A stretch of 64,000 bases of DNA from Deltaproteobacteria bacterium (lineage in GTDB: Bacteria > Desulfobacterota > Syntrophobacteria > Syntrophobacterales > Syntrophobacteraceae), in contig JAAYVE010000003.1 in the NCBI GenBank assembly GCA_012517315.1, forward strand, positions 1 to 64,000, written 5' to 3'. Shown here piece by piece: positions 9,133 to 17,961 of this stretch; the stretch's first letter is position 1; each line of letters opens with the position of its first letter. Under the pieces are notes generated by a model. That model was not told where the DNA came from. It saw only the letters and a program-made list of their open reading frames with translations, and made no database searches. Made by a program: the position numbers and the translations under genes.

Positions 9133-11028
9133 TTAGACTTTCACAAAAGGAAGGCCGAGGGCCTCACGACGGCCTTCAATGTGACGCCGGATGAACACCG
9201 CTGCCTTTTCAGGATCCGGTTCCACCGCAAAGGTGGCCCCCACCGCATCCCTGAGTCCCTCTGTGAGAAGTTTCACCACGTTCAAGCTCCCCGTCACCGG
9301 GGGAGTGGGACCAAGGACCGTCGTGACACCTGAAGCAACAAAATAGGTGCCGATGGCCACAGCTTTTTCCGAGTACCATTCGGGAGCAGCCCCGGCAACC
9401 GGAAGATCGCTGATATCCGTCCCCAGGGCGTTGGCCAGGCCTGCGGCCAGGACCAGGATGCGTACGTTGTCCACACAACTGCCAAAGTGAAGCACCGGCG
9501 GAATCCCCAGGGCCCCGCACACCTCCCGAAGCCCCGGCCCCGCCAGCCTTGACGCCTCGACCATCTCAAGCCCCGCCTTGGCATTGGCCACCGCAGCGCA
9601 CCCTGTTCCCAAAACCAGTATGTCGTTTTCGATCAGCCTCCTGGTCAGTGTCACATGTCCATGGTCGTGGCGGATCTTGGGGTTGTTGCACCCCACGACG
9701 CCTGCGGCCCCTCGAATTTTGCCGGCCTTGATGGCATCGATGAGAGGTCCCGGCGAGCCACCCAGAGCCTCCAGGACGGATTCGACGCAAAACCCCGCCA
9801 GGAGTTCCACCGGTTTAACAGGCAGATAAACCCCGTTTCCGTATCTTCGGCCGTAGTTTTCCACCGCTTCTTCCACGAGCCCTCTTGCCGTTTCAGAGGC
9901 ACTTTCCGGATGGAACTCCCGGTGTTCCATGCCGGGGAAACGGGCCTTGTCACTGGTGGAGATCATGCGGGTGTGATAGCACTTCGCCACCTCTCCAAGT
10001 GCAGGCATGATGCACTGGTAGTCCACGATGACCATCTCCACGGCCCCCGTCACCAGGGCCAGTTCGGTCATGAGATGGTTCCCCGCCATGGGAATCCCTT
10101 TGCGCATCAAGAGTTCGTTGCCCGTGCAGCAAAGGCCGGCGAGGTTGATTCCTTTCGCCCCTTTTTCGTGAGCCAGGGACAAAAGACCGGGGGATTGGCA
10201 GGCTTCCAGGATCGCCTCCGAAACGATGGGATTGTGCCCGTGGACCAGGATGTTCACATGATCTTCCTTGAGGACGCCCAGATTTACTCTGGACGCCACC
10301 GGCTTGGGTGTTCCAAAGAGGATGTCGGAGACCTCGGAGGCAATGAGAGAGCCGCCCCAACCGTCGGAGAGGGCATTGCGCATCCCGTGGAGGAGGAGGC
10401 TTTGCCAATCGTTGTCCACCCCCATGTGGGTTCGGTGCATCATCTCGGAAGTCTCCCTGTCGATGCCCCTGGGAGTGATTCCCAGCCTGTCCCAGATTTC
10501 CCTGCGCTTTTGGGGAGCTCGATTCAAGAGCTGAAGCCTCTCCTTACGCGTCCCGTAATCCTCCTGCATGGCGTGGGCAAGCTCCCCTGCTATCCGGTTC
10601 TCTGTCTTGCCTTCCGTGGAAATGCCATACTCCGCCGCGAGCCTTTTGAGTTTTTCCGCATCGCGCACGGCATAGCCGGGGGCCCTTCCCTCGGCCACCT
10701 TGGCCAAAACTTCCACGAGGTCGCGCCCGTGATCGGAGTGGGAGGCCGCACCCGCTGCAATCATGCGACCCAGGTTACGGGCTACGATGATATCTGCATC
10801 CGCTCCACAGACGCCTTTGCGGGGTCCCTCCCCGAAAGGGTCGATACGGCAAGGTCCCATGGAACAGATGCGACAGCTGAGCCCCATTTCACAGTAGCCG
10901 CATTGGGGGGCCTGGGCCTGGTGACGGTCCCAGGCCGTCTCCACCTGATCGGTTTCAGCCTTTCTGAGCAACAACTGGCCATCTTTCGTGATGGTTTGCC
11001 TTTCGAACCTGCTCTCGTTTCCACTCAT
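9133..11028 (-). CDS. cooS: anaerobic Ni-CO dehydrogenase catalytic subunit CooS, 631 aa
   Basis: The enzyme interconverts CO plus water and CO2 at a Ni-Fe-S C-cluster. The N-terminal Cys motifs are C43-x2-C46, then C52, C55, C60 and C74, which by family alignment give the D- and B-clusters. C-cluster motifs are present: HGHNP, GLCCTGNE, VVGCNNPK, GTGCAA and GSCVDN. The usual paired CC of the B/D region reads SC (Ser51), with a Cys instead at position 46, so the D-cluster has the CX2C form known from the Desulfovibrio vulgaris enzyme. I chose ATG 11028 (MSGNES), behind AGGGAGA, over the in-frame ATG at 11061. It lies 283 bases downstream of the ferredoxin gene on the same strand. No nickel-insertion ATPase (cooC) is in the window. 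Confidence 0.96.
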   Translation of the reverse strand: MSGNESRFERQTITKDGQLLLRKAETDQVETAWDRHQAQAPQCGYCEMGLSCRICSMGPCRIDPFGEGPRKGVCGADADIIVARNLGRMIAAGAASHSDHGRDLVEVLAKVAEGRAPGYAVRDAEKLKRLAAEYGISTEGKTENRIAGELAHAMQEDYGTRKERLQLLNRAPQKRREIWDRLGITPRGIDRETSEMMHRTHMGVDNDWQSLLLHGMRNALSDGWGGSLIASEVSDILFGTPKPVASRVNLGVLKEDHVNILVHGHNPIVSEAILEACQSPGLLSLAHEKGAKGINLAGLCCTGNELLMRKGIPMAGNHLMTELALVTGAVEMVIVDYQCIMPALGEVAKCYHTRMISTSDKARFPGMEHREFHPESASETARGLVEEAVENYGRRYGNGVYLPVKPVELLAGFCVESVLEALGGSPGPLIDAIKAGKIRGAAGVVGCNNPKIRHDHGHVTLTRRLIENDILVLGTGCAAVANAKAGLEMVEASRLAGPGLREVCGALGIPPVLHFGSCVDNVRILVLAAGLANALGTDISDLPVAGAAPEWYSEKAVAIGTYFVASGVTTVLGPTPPVTGSLNVVKLLTEGLRDAVGATFAVEPDPEKAAVFIRRHIEGRREALGLPFVKV

Positions 11029-11311
11029 GGTTCGTCTCCCTTGCTTATTTTGATTCTTCATGAATCGTTTACCGTTCGTCCTTTGGGACCAAGAACCCTT
11101 GGCCTGACCATGAAATCAATTGGGTCAGGTCTTTTCCTCTGTTGGTCTGCTGCTATGCTACCCTTGGTCGCAGGCGCGAGAACGGAGAATCCGGCTGAAG
11201 ACGCGGCGGTCCAAGACTTCGGCACGCCTATGACAGCGAGGAGGAGCCCGGGGGCGGGGGTCATGTCATACGGATTCGAGGTGTCTTGTCTTCACTTCAT
11301 GAGGAGTCTGA

Positions 11312-11923
11312 TCACGGGCGACGCTCATTCACCTCCCTCTGTGCGCGTTTGAAGGCGTTGAGGAGTGCCAGCGCCGGCGCATGAGCGAAGTCCCCTTCGA
11401 CAGCCCCCAGGGAAATCCTCCGGGCGATCTCGTCGGTCTTGTCCTTGAGGTCCGCAGCCGGTTCCTCAAACCTCAAGGCCCCGCTCTTGCACACTTCGGC
11501 GCAGGCAGGAATCAAGCCCTGCAGCTGCCTCTCCAGGCAGTTGTCGCATTTCACTGCAATGCATTTTCCCGGCGGAGCTGCCCGGTCCTCGTGGTACCGA
11601 ATGACGCCGAACGGACATGCCATGGCACACGAAGCGCAGTTGATGCACCGGAACGGATCGATGAGAACCGTCTCCATGGAGTCATCGCGGTAGATGGCTC
11701 CCGGCAGGCATGCGAGCATACAGGGCGCAGGGTCGCAATGTCGGCAGCGGTTGGGGAACCCTTCTCCGTAAATACCGGATCCCACGTGGATCCTTGGTTT
11801 GGGGATGGGGAACTCCAGAACGGCTCCATGGACGGATTTGCTCCGTGAATGGGCTGCTGCACAAGCCGCCATGCACTGCATGCAACCCACGCAGCGTTCG
11901 GGGTGGACAATGACCTTCTTCAT
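11312..11923 (-). CDS. cooF: CooF-like iron-sulfur electron carrier, 203 aa
   Basis: This polyferredoxin takes electrons from CO dehydrogenase. Cys motifs for about four [4Fe-4S] clusters are visible: CVGCMQCMAAC near the start, CRHCDPAPCMLAC, CINCASCAMACP, and CDNC with PACAEVC. This is the HycB/DmsB/CooF family pattern. The start ATG overlaps the end of the flavoprotein gene by four bases (ATGA at 11920-11923), so the two are translationally coupled. Together with the flavoprotein upstream and cooS downstream it forms a CO to NAD(P)+ electron route. Confidence 0.92.
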   Translation of the reverse strand: MKKVIVHPERCVGCMQCMAACAAAHSRSKSVHGAVLEFPIPKPRIHVGSGIYGEGFPNRCRHCDPAPCMLACLPGAIYRDDSMETVLIDPFRCINCASCAMACPFGVIRYHEDRAAPPGKCIAVKCDNCLERQLQGLIPACAEVCKSGALRFEEPAADLKDKTDEIARRISLGAVEGDFAHAPALALLNAFKRAQREVNERRP

Positions 11924-13185
11924 TTGCCTGTCCTCCTTGCCTGTAAAAAACCTCGTTGATGGGGAAAAAGCCTTGCAACGTTGAAAGAAGGCTCAAGAAC
12001 CGCCTCTCCTTCAATTGGAAGGGTATGGCCTCCATGAATCAGGGAGAGAAGGACTCCCCCTTGTTCAATTTCGTTGACCATGACCAGGCCGACCAACCTG
12101 CCGTCCCGGAAAACCAGTTTCCGATAGGTTCGGCGCCGCGGATCCATCCGGGTTAGAACCAGGTAGCTGTCGTCGGGTGGGTTCACCAGGCCGCCCGTGA
12201 GGACGTCCAGGTCAAAAATACGGATGACGTTCCGGCTGAGGCTCCCCTTGTAGGACACATCCCTTCCCGCCATGTTCATGCCGGCGACCCGCCCCTGCTC
12301 GACGGCCACCGGCCAGATGGCGTTAACCCAACGGCTTTTCCGGGCCACATCGTAATGTTCCGCCACATCCCCCGCAGCAAAGATGCCAGGCACACTCGTC
12401 TGCAGCCGTTCGTCCACGAGCACCCCCAGGTCAACGGCGATTTGTTGCGTGCGAAGAAAGGAGGTAGCCGGGCGAACCCCCTTGCCGATGACAACCATGC
12501 CACACGAGATCGTGCTCCCGTCTTCCAGGTGTGCCGCCCGCACAAACCCATTCCCCTCGAACGCAATCACCTCCGCACCTACGCGCACCGTCAGCCCATT
12601 TTTCACCAGCTCGTCCAAAATCATGCTGCCGGCGTGCGCATCCACCTGCATGGAAAGGGGATAGCCCGATCGGATGAGCATGGTCACGCGAACTCCGCGC
12701 TTCATGAGACTATAGGCCGCTTTAAAACCAACCAGTCCGCCCCCCAGAACCAGAGCCTCCTCGACGCCGTCCAGAGAAGCGATCATGTCGCGCACATGCA
12801 TCTGGTTCCTCATGAAAAAAATCCGGCCGAGCTCCAGTCCTTGGGCCTTGATCCTTCTTGGGTTCGCCCCCGATGCAATGAGAAGCCTGTCAAAGAGGAT
12901 GTTTCTATTCCTGTCCGTGGTGAGGACCCGCCGCTCTGCGTCAAGGTCCACAACGTGCTCCCCCACAAAGGCCTCCACTCCAAGAGCTTCATAGAAATCG
13001 GGACCACGGACCGGCAGGTCCTCTTCTGTCAGGCTCCCATCAAGTACCAGGCTGATCATGGGGCGACAATAGGGGGGAAATGTCTCGCCGGCTACCAACG
13101 TGATGGAACCATTGGGGTCCAGCTTTCGGATCGTCTCCAAAGCATGGACCCCTGCAATGCCGTTTCCGATGACAACATATCGCAT
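11920..13185 (-). CDS. FAD/NAD(P)-dependent oxidoreductase linked to CODH, 421 aa
   Basis: This flavoprotein belongs to the pyridine-nucleotide disulfide oxidoreductase fold, like NADH:rubredoxin reductase and nitrite reductase NirB N-terminal parts. It has an FAD-binding GNGIAGVHALE near the N terminus, a second dinucleotide site VLGGGLVGFKAAYSL near residue 150, and GIFAAGDVAEHYD near residue 270. No redox-active CXXC pair is evident. In anaerobes such a gene beside cooF and cooS is known as a CODH-linked FAD-NAD oxidoreductase, so it likely passes electrons from the ferredoxin to NAD(P)+. It is the first gene of the minus-strand module and overlaps cooF by four bases. Confidence 0.85.
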   Translation of the reverse strand: MRYVVIGNGIAGVHALETIRKLDPNGSITLVAGETFPPYCRPMISLVLDGSLTEEDLPVRGPDFYEALGVEAFVGEHVVDLDAERRVLTTDRNRNILFDRLLIASGANPRRIKAQGLELGRIFFMRNQMHVRDMIASLDGVEEALVLGGGLVGFKAAYSLMKRGVRVTMLIRSGYPLSMQVDAHAGSMILDELVKNGLTVRVGAEVIAFEGNGFVRAAHLEDGSTISCGMVVIGKGVRPATSFLRTQQIAVDLGVLVDERLQTSVPGIFAAGDVAEHYDVARKSRWVNAIWPVAVEQGRVAGMNMAGRDVSYKGSLSRNVIRIFDLDVLTGGLVNPPDDSYLVLTRMDPRRRTYRKLVFRDGRLVGLVMVNEIEQGGVLLSLIHGGHTLPIEGEAVLEPSFNVARLFPHQRGFLQARRTGK

Positions 13186-13455
13186 GGTCGCTCCCTCTTG
13201 GTGGAAAAACGCAGCACATTGGAAAAACTTGGGAAAAAGCGGTCAAAGCATTACTCTGCCGCTGCAGTGTCGACGAATCCGGGCCTGTGAGCAGTAATTA
13301 TAATAGTCTCACGTGCGCCCATTTCTCAAGGTCGGCCTGAGCAGGGGACCATGGGAGGGGAGGATCCGGGGCACGGTACGGTCCTCTCTTGCAGGGCATC
13401 GTTTACGTAAGGAAAAGAGCCGGCTTCATAGGTCTGTCATCGAAAGGCTGTCCAA

Positions 13456-15657
13456 ATGCATCGAATGGAATTTCACATCAAGGGAATGTGCTGCGTGGAC
13501 GAGATTGGACAACTGAAGCGCGAAGTGGGTCCCCTGGTGGGTGGAGAGTCCAGTCTCTCCTTCGACCTGCTATCCAACAAGATGACCATCCTTTCCTCCG
13601 GCTCTCTACCCAGCAGCGCACAGATCATGGAAGCGGTCGCAAGAACGGGGATGGAGGCGACTCCCTGGAAGGAGCAATGCGCACGGAGCTCCTGCGAGCA
13701 GCAAGGCAACTTCTGGGTTCTCCACGGCCGTTTCATCCTCTCCATCCTGAGCGGCATCCTGACCCTGTCCGGTTTTTTACTGCAGTCCTATTTCCAGGGC
13801 GGCATCCTGCCCGCCCCGCTGGATGGGAAAGAAGGCAGCCTGGAGATCCCCCGCGTCTCCATCGCCCTTTACCTTGCAGCCATTGTCTGCGGGGCCTGGC
13901 TCGTAGCTCCCCGTGCCTATCATGCCCTTCTGCGGCTGAAGCCAGACATGCATCTTCTCATGTTTGTTGCCGTTTTCGGAGCCGTCGTCATCGGCCAGTG
14001 GCTGGAGGCGGCATCCGTGACTTTTCTCTTTTCCCTCGCCCTCTACCTGGAGTCGTGGAGTCTGTGTCGGGCACGGCGGGCCATCATCTCACTTCTGGAT
14101 ATTTCCCCAACCACTGCCCGATTCCTCTGCCCTCACGACGGGGACATCCAGGAAAAGCCCGCGGAAGAAGTTCCCATAGGTGCCATCGTCCTCGTGAGGC
14201 CGGGCGAGAGAGTCCCCCTTGACGGGATCATCACCCGGGGGGCCACATCCATCAACCAGGCCCCCATCACCGGAGAATCCATGCCTGTCTACAAGGGCGA
14301 GGGAGACGAAGTCTTCGCAGGCACCGTCAACGGGGAAAACTCCTTCGAATTCCGCTCCACGCGACTTGCCTCGGACACCACTGTCGCCCACATCATCCGA
14401 ATGGTTGAGGACGCCCAGTCAAGAAGGGCCCCGGCTGACCAGTGGGTGGAAAAGTTCGCAAGGGCGTACACCCCCGCCATGCTTTTTCTTGCATTCGCCG
14501 TCTTCCTCATCCCCCCCTTGACCCTTTCCACCCCATGGTCCAGTTCCCTCTACCAGGCCCTGGTGCTCCTCGTCATCGCCTGTCCCTGCTCCCTGGTCAT
14601 CTCAACCCCCGTGACCATCGTCGCCGGCATCACCTCTGCAGCGCGAAAGGGAGTCCTCATCAAGGGGGGCGCTTACCTGGAAGCCCCGGCAAAACTCAAG
14701 GGCATCGCCTTCGACAAGACGGGAACGCTGACGGAAGGCCAACCGGCAGTGCAAGAAATCATCCCGCTGGGCAATCACACAGAAGAGGAACTGCTCTCCT
14801 TTGCCGCAGCCCTCGAGTCTCACAGCACGCACCCTATCGCCCGAGCCATCATGAAACATGCAGCAGGGTTGGGACTGGAGGTTCTGCCTGCAAGGGATTT
14901 CACCGTTTTGCCCGGCCAAGGGGCCATGGGAATTATTGGAACCAAGACCTACTGGATTGGCAGTCATCGACTCTCGCACCAACTGGACCATGACGATCCA
15001 CAGTTCAATCAGATGGTGGCTAGGCTTGAGGCTGCCGGCCATTCCCTTGTGGTCATGTGGTGCGAAGATCACGTGTGCGGAGCCATGAGCATCTCCGACG
15101 TGGTGAGAAAGCAGGCTCCCGGCGTCATTCGGGAACTCAAAAAGCTCGGCCTGAATAAAATCGTGATGATTACGGGGGACAACCGGCAAACGGCCAAGAG
15201 TGCATCAGCACAGCTTGGAGTGGATGAATGGCACGCGGAATTGCTTCCCCAGGACAAGGCCGCAGTTGTGGCCAAGTTGCGGGGCGAACTCGGCGAAATC
15301 GCCATGGTTGGCGACGGAATCAACGATGCACCTGCAATGGCGGTGGCCGGAGTCTCCATCGCCATGGGAGCCGCGGGAAGCGACACAGCCATCGAAACGG
15401 CCGACGTCGCCCTCATGGCCGACGATCTCGAAAAGATTCCCTGGCTCATCCGGCACTCCCGAAAAGCCCTTCGCATCATCCGGCAAAACATCCTCTTCTC
15501 CCTCGGCATGAAAGGGGCATTCGTCGTCCTGACTTTTGCCGGCTACGCCAGCCTCTGGGCGGCCATCGCCGCAGACATGGGCGCTTCCCTGACAGTGATC
15601 TTTAACGGTCTGAGGTTGCTGCGAGTCTCACGGGGCAGGGACGACGCTTCCCCTTGA
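13456..15657 (+). CDS. P1B-type heavy-metal ATPase, Zn/Cd/Pb subgroup, 733 aa
   Basis: This metal-exporting ATPase has an N-terminal HMA-like domain with GMCCVDE in place of GMxCxxC, a CC-DE metal site typical of some Zn/Cd pumps. Membrane helices follow, then the TGES actuator motif (APITGESMPV), the CPC membrane motif (IACPCSLVIS), the phosphorylation site DKTGTLTEG, the nucleotide-domain HP pair in STHPIARAI, and GDGINDAPA. The last helix contains DMGASLTVIFNGLRLLR, and this Asp is the ZntA signature. It is transcribed away from the CODH module across a 270-base gap. The likely role is efflux of excess zinc, cadmium or lead; nickel cannot be excluded. Confidence 0.9.
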   Translation: MHRMEFHIKGMCCVDEIGQLKREVGPLVGGESSLSFDLLSNKMTILSSGSLPSSAQIMEAVARTGMEATPWKEQCARSSCEQQGNFWVLHGRFILSILSGILTLSGFLLQSYFQGGILPAPLDGKEGSLEIPRVSIALYLAAIVCGAWLVAPRAYHALLRLKPDMHLLMFVAVFGAVVIGQWLEAASVTFLFSLALYLESWSLCRARRAIISLLDISPTTARFLCPHDGDIQEKPAEEVPIGAIVLVRPGERVPLDGIITRGATSINQAPITGESMPVYKGEGDEVFAGTVNGENSFEFRSTRLASDTTVAHIIRMVEDAQSRRAPADQWVEKFARAYTPAMLFLAFAVFLIPPLTLSTPWSSSLYQALVLLVIACPCSLVISTPVTIVAGITSAARKGVLIKGGAYLEAPAKLKGIAFDKTGTLTEGQPAVQEIIPLGNHTEEELLSFAAALESHSTHPIARAIMKHAAGLGLEVLPARDFTVLPGQGAMGIIGTKTYWIGSHRLSHQLDHDDPQFNQMVARLEAAGHSLVVMWCEDHVCGAMSISDVVRKQAPGVIRELKKLGLNKIVMITGDNRQTAKSASAQLGVDEWHAELLPQDKAAVVAKLRGELGEIAMVGDGINDAPAMAVAGVSIAMGAAGSDTAIETADVALMADDLEKIPWLIRHSRKALRIIRQNILFSLGMKGAFVVLTFAGYASLWAAIAADMGASLTVIFNGLRLLRVSRGRDDASP

Positions 15658-15746
15658 CGGTTTCCATCCATTGGCATAAATGCAGTCTGGAAAAATCGAA
15701 GCGGAAAGCGGCAAGTGCCTGAAGCCGCATCAAACAGCGAAGGAAA

Positions 15747-16643
15747 ATGGAACGCCGGCTCATGGAATTGCAAACCTGCGACACCAGGGGCTCCAACGAA
15801 AGTCCCCTCAAGAGACCGCTCGGCAACAAGCTCCTCCCCTACACCGCCGATGGATACCGCACCGTGTCACGTGAGATCTCCCTCTGGGCCAGGAGTTTTC
15901 CCTCTCTGGGATTCTACGCTCGCCTGATCGTGCTCTTGTGGAAATGCAGCTCTCTCGCCAAGCGCAGCCGTTACGACGACGAAGCTTGGGGGAGGAGCAG
16001 TCTCGCCGTTCTCCATGCGTTGGAAAACGTGGGGGTGAAGGTGGAGATCACCGGCGCGGAGCACCTGCAGCGCCTCAACACCCCTTGCGTGGTCATCGGG
16101 AACCACATGAGCCTGCTGGAAACCCTGGTTCTGCCCTGTATCATCCAACCTGAAATGAAAGTGACTTTCGTGGTCAAGGAGAGCTTGCTGCGCTACCCTG
16201 TGTTCCGGCATGTCATGCGCTCCCGCAATCCGATCGCAGTCAGTCGGAACAACGCCCGCCAAGACTTCAGGACGGTCTTGGAGGACGGGATGGAGCGACT
16301 GGCGCAGGGTGTCTCCATCATCGTGTTTCCCCAGACCACACGCACTCTCTCCTTCGAACCGGCACAGTTCAACACTATGGGAGTCAAACTTGCCCAAAAG
16401 GCCGGCGTCCCCGTCGTTCCTCTGGCGCTTCTGACACACGCCTGGGAAAATGGAAGATATTTCAAAGACTTAGGAAAGATCAACCCTTCAGAGCGAGTCC
16501 GATTTGCATTCGGCGAACCGCTTCCTGTTCGTGGACGCGGAACGGACGAACACCAGGCGATCCTCCGTTTCATCCAGACCAAGTTGAATGAGTGGGGCCT
16601 GGAAAGGGACAGCTGGCAAACTGGCAAGCCATCGGGGAAATAA
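15747..16643 (+). CDS. plsC: PlsC-like 1-acylglycerol-3-phosphate acyltransferase with variant motifs, 298 aa
   Basis: This is an acyltransferase of the PlsC/LPLAT fold, probably acting in phospholipid synthesis at the inner membrane. The block I motif reads NHMSLLET, so the usual H-x4-D is H-x4-E. Block III reads FPQTTRT where most members have FPEGTRS. The order, spacing and surrounding hydrophobic pattern (TPCVVIGNHM, VSRNNARQDF, AQKAGVPVVPLAL) are normal, so I take it as a divergent active subfamily and not a relic. A second in-frame ATG lies at 15762. It ends 22 bases from the convergent nitronate monooxygenase gene. Confidence 0.8.
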   Translation: MERRLMELQTCDTRGSNESPLKRPLGNKLLPYTADGYRTVSREISLWARSFPSLGFYARLIVLLWKCSSLAKRSRYDDEAWGRSSLAVLHALENVGVKVEITGAEHLQRLNTPCVVIGNHMSLLETLVLPCIIQPEMKVTFVVKESLLRYPVFRHVMRSRNPIAVSRNNARQDFRTVLEDGMERLAQGVSIIVFPQTTRTLSFEPAQFNTMGVKLAQKAGVPVVPLALLTHAWENGRYFKDLGKINPSERVRFAFGEPLPVRGRGTDEHQAILRFIQTKLNEWGLERDSWQTGKPSGK

Positions 16644-16664
16644 ACCGGGAGGAGCTGCGAATGC

Positions 16665-17750
16665 TCATCGACCGGCGAGTTCCGCCATGACCTCTTTCAC
16701 AGGAAGAATTCGGTCCACTCGATAGGCGTTCGTGCCTACGGTGTAAAGCTCTTCGCCTCCATCCACATCCACGCCGCAAGACTGAAGCAGCCCGCTGCAG
16801 ATGCAAAAGTGGTTCTCATTGCTGTTCCTGGCGGGGCATATAGTGTAGTGACCTTCGGCATCTTTGTGGAGGAGGTACCCGAGCCTGCATTGGGGCTCTC
16901 TCCCACGCTGGAGGGCCGTCACAAACATGGGAGAGTGCTTGATGACCCTGAAGGGCAGCCCGCACGGGGAGCCGGGGCGATGGGCGACGATGATATCTTC
17001 CCGCGTTGCCTGAACCACGGCCTTTTTATAGGAGTCGGAGGCGCTGCTTTCCTCTGTGGCCAAGAATCGTGTACCCAGCTGTACGCCGTCGGCACCCAGC
17101 CCGAGAAAGCGGCAAATGTCCCCGTGGGTGAAGATCCCACCCGCCACGATGACAGGGAAATCTCCATATTTTTTCGCCACGTCCTTCACCGGAGGAAGAA
17201 GTCTTTCCAGCTGGTATTCTTCTGCTTCGATCTGATCGGGTTTAAATCCCAGGTGCCCACCAGCAAGGGGGCCTTCGAGCACCGCCGCATCGGGTCGGTA
17301 GCGGTGACGTTCCCACTTTTTGCAGATGACCTCCAGGGATCGTGCGGAAGAGACGATGGGAATGAGGGCTGTGTCGCGTGGCGGATGTATGGCGGGAAGA
17401 TCCAAGGGCAGTCCGCCGCCGGAGATGATGGCGTCGGCACCCGCATCGATAGCCGCCTTCACTGAATCACGGTAGTCGCGGGCCAGGGCGACCATGATGT
17501 TCACCCCGACAAACCCGCCGTCGGTATGGGCCAGGGAGACCTCTTCCTCCAGAGCACTGTAGATAGTGTGCTTCGTGCCCGTTCTTTTGGACACGATTCG
17601 GTCGAGAGCGGCGCTGGAGATGACCCCGCAGCCCCCTTCCCGGGCCACGGCTCGTGCCAGGGGATGGAGAGAAACACCGATTCCCATGCCCCCCTGGATG
17701 ATGGGAAGACGACTCGTTTTGCCTTTGATACGTAAGGGAGAGAGCATCAA
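16665..17750 (-). CDS. nitronate monooxygenase-like FMN enzyme, 361 aa
   Basis: This TIM-barrel flavoprotein belongs to the 2-nitropropane dioxygenase/nitronate monooxygenase family. The N terminus shows the glycine-rich PIIQGGMGIGVS, and the phosphate-binding part has VIVAGGIFTHGD and LGADGVQLGTRFLATEES. These match the class that includes FabK-like enoyl reductases and NMO. A C-terminal stretch has CPARNSNENHFCICSGLLQSC with several Cys, common in the anaerobe versions. The in vivo substrate is unknown. It is a single-gene unit on the minus strand. Confidence 0.85.
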   Translation of the reverse strand: MMLSPLRIKGKTSRLPIIQGGMGIGVSLHPLARAVAREGGCGVISSAALDRIVSKRTGTKHTIYSALEEEVSLAHTDGGFVGVNIMVALARDYRDSVKAAIDAGADAIISGGGLPLDLPAIHPPRDTALIPIVSSARSLEVICKKWERHRYRPDAAVLEGPLAGGHLGFKPDQIEAEEYQLERLLPPVKDVAKKYGDFPVIVAGGIFTHGDICRFLGLGADGVQLGTRFLATEESSASDSYKKAVVQATREDIIVAHRPGSPCGLPFRVIKHSPMFVTALQRGREPQCRLGYLLHKDAEGHYTICPARNSNENHFCICSGLLQSCGVDVDGGEELYTVGTNAYRVDRILPVKEVMAELAGR

Positions 17751-17961
17751 TTAGAATCCATTCTGTTTTCTTGCAGGTCCATAGTTTGTGCTATCTTATA
17801 CCTGTTTGGCTCCACAATCCTAGTCTTAAGTATGGATCAGCGGGCAAAACAGGGGAAAATCTGCCCACGGATCCCTTCGATGGGCCCTCCTCGCGGAAAG
17901 GGCGCCCTGCCACATCTCTCTGATTCCGCGCAAAGCCTTAGCCCCATAGGATTCACCACAT

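Noticed and set aside
9655-11352. 565-residue plus-strand open frame opposite cooS
   Set aside because: It is the antisense shadow of cooS, whose conserved cluster motifs prove the minus-strand frame. Codon bias keeps the opposite strand open.
13296-13306. ATTATAAT as a shared -10 box for the CODH module and P1B ATPase
   Set aside because: There is no -35-like box at the right distance on either strand.
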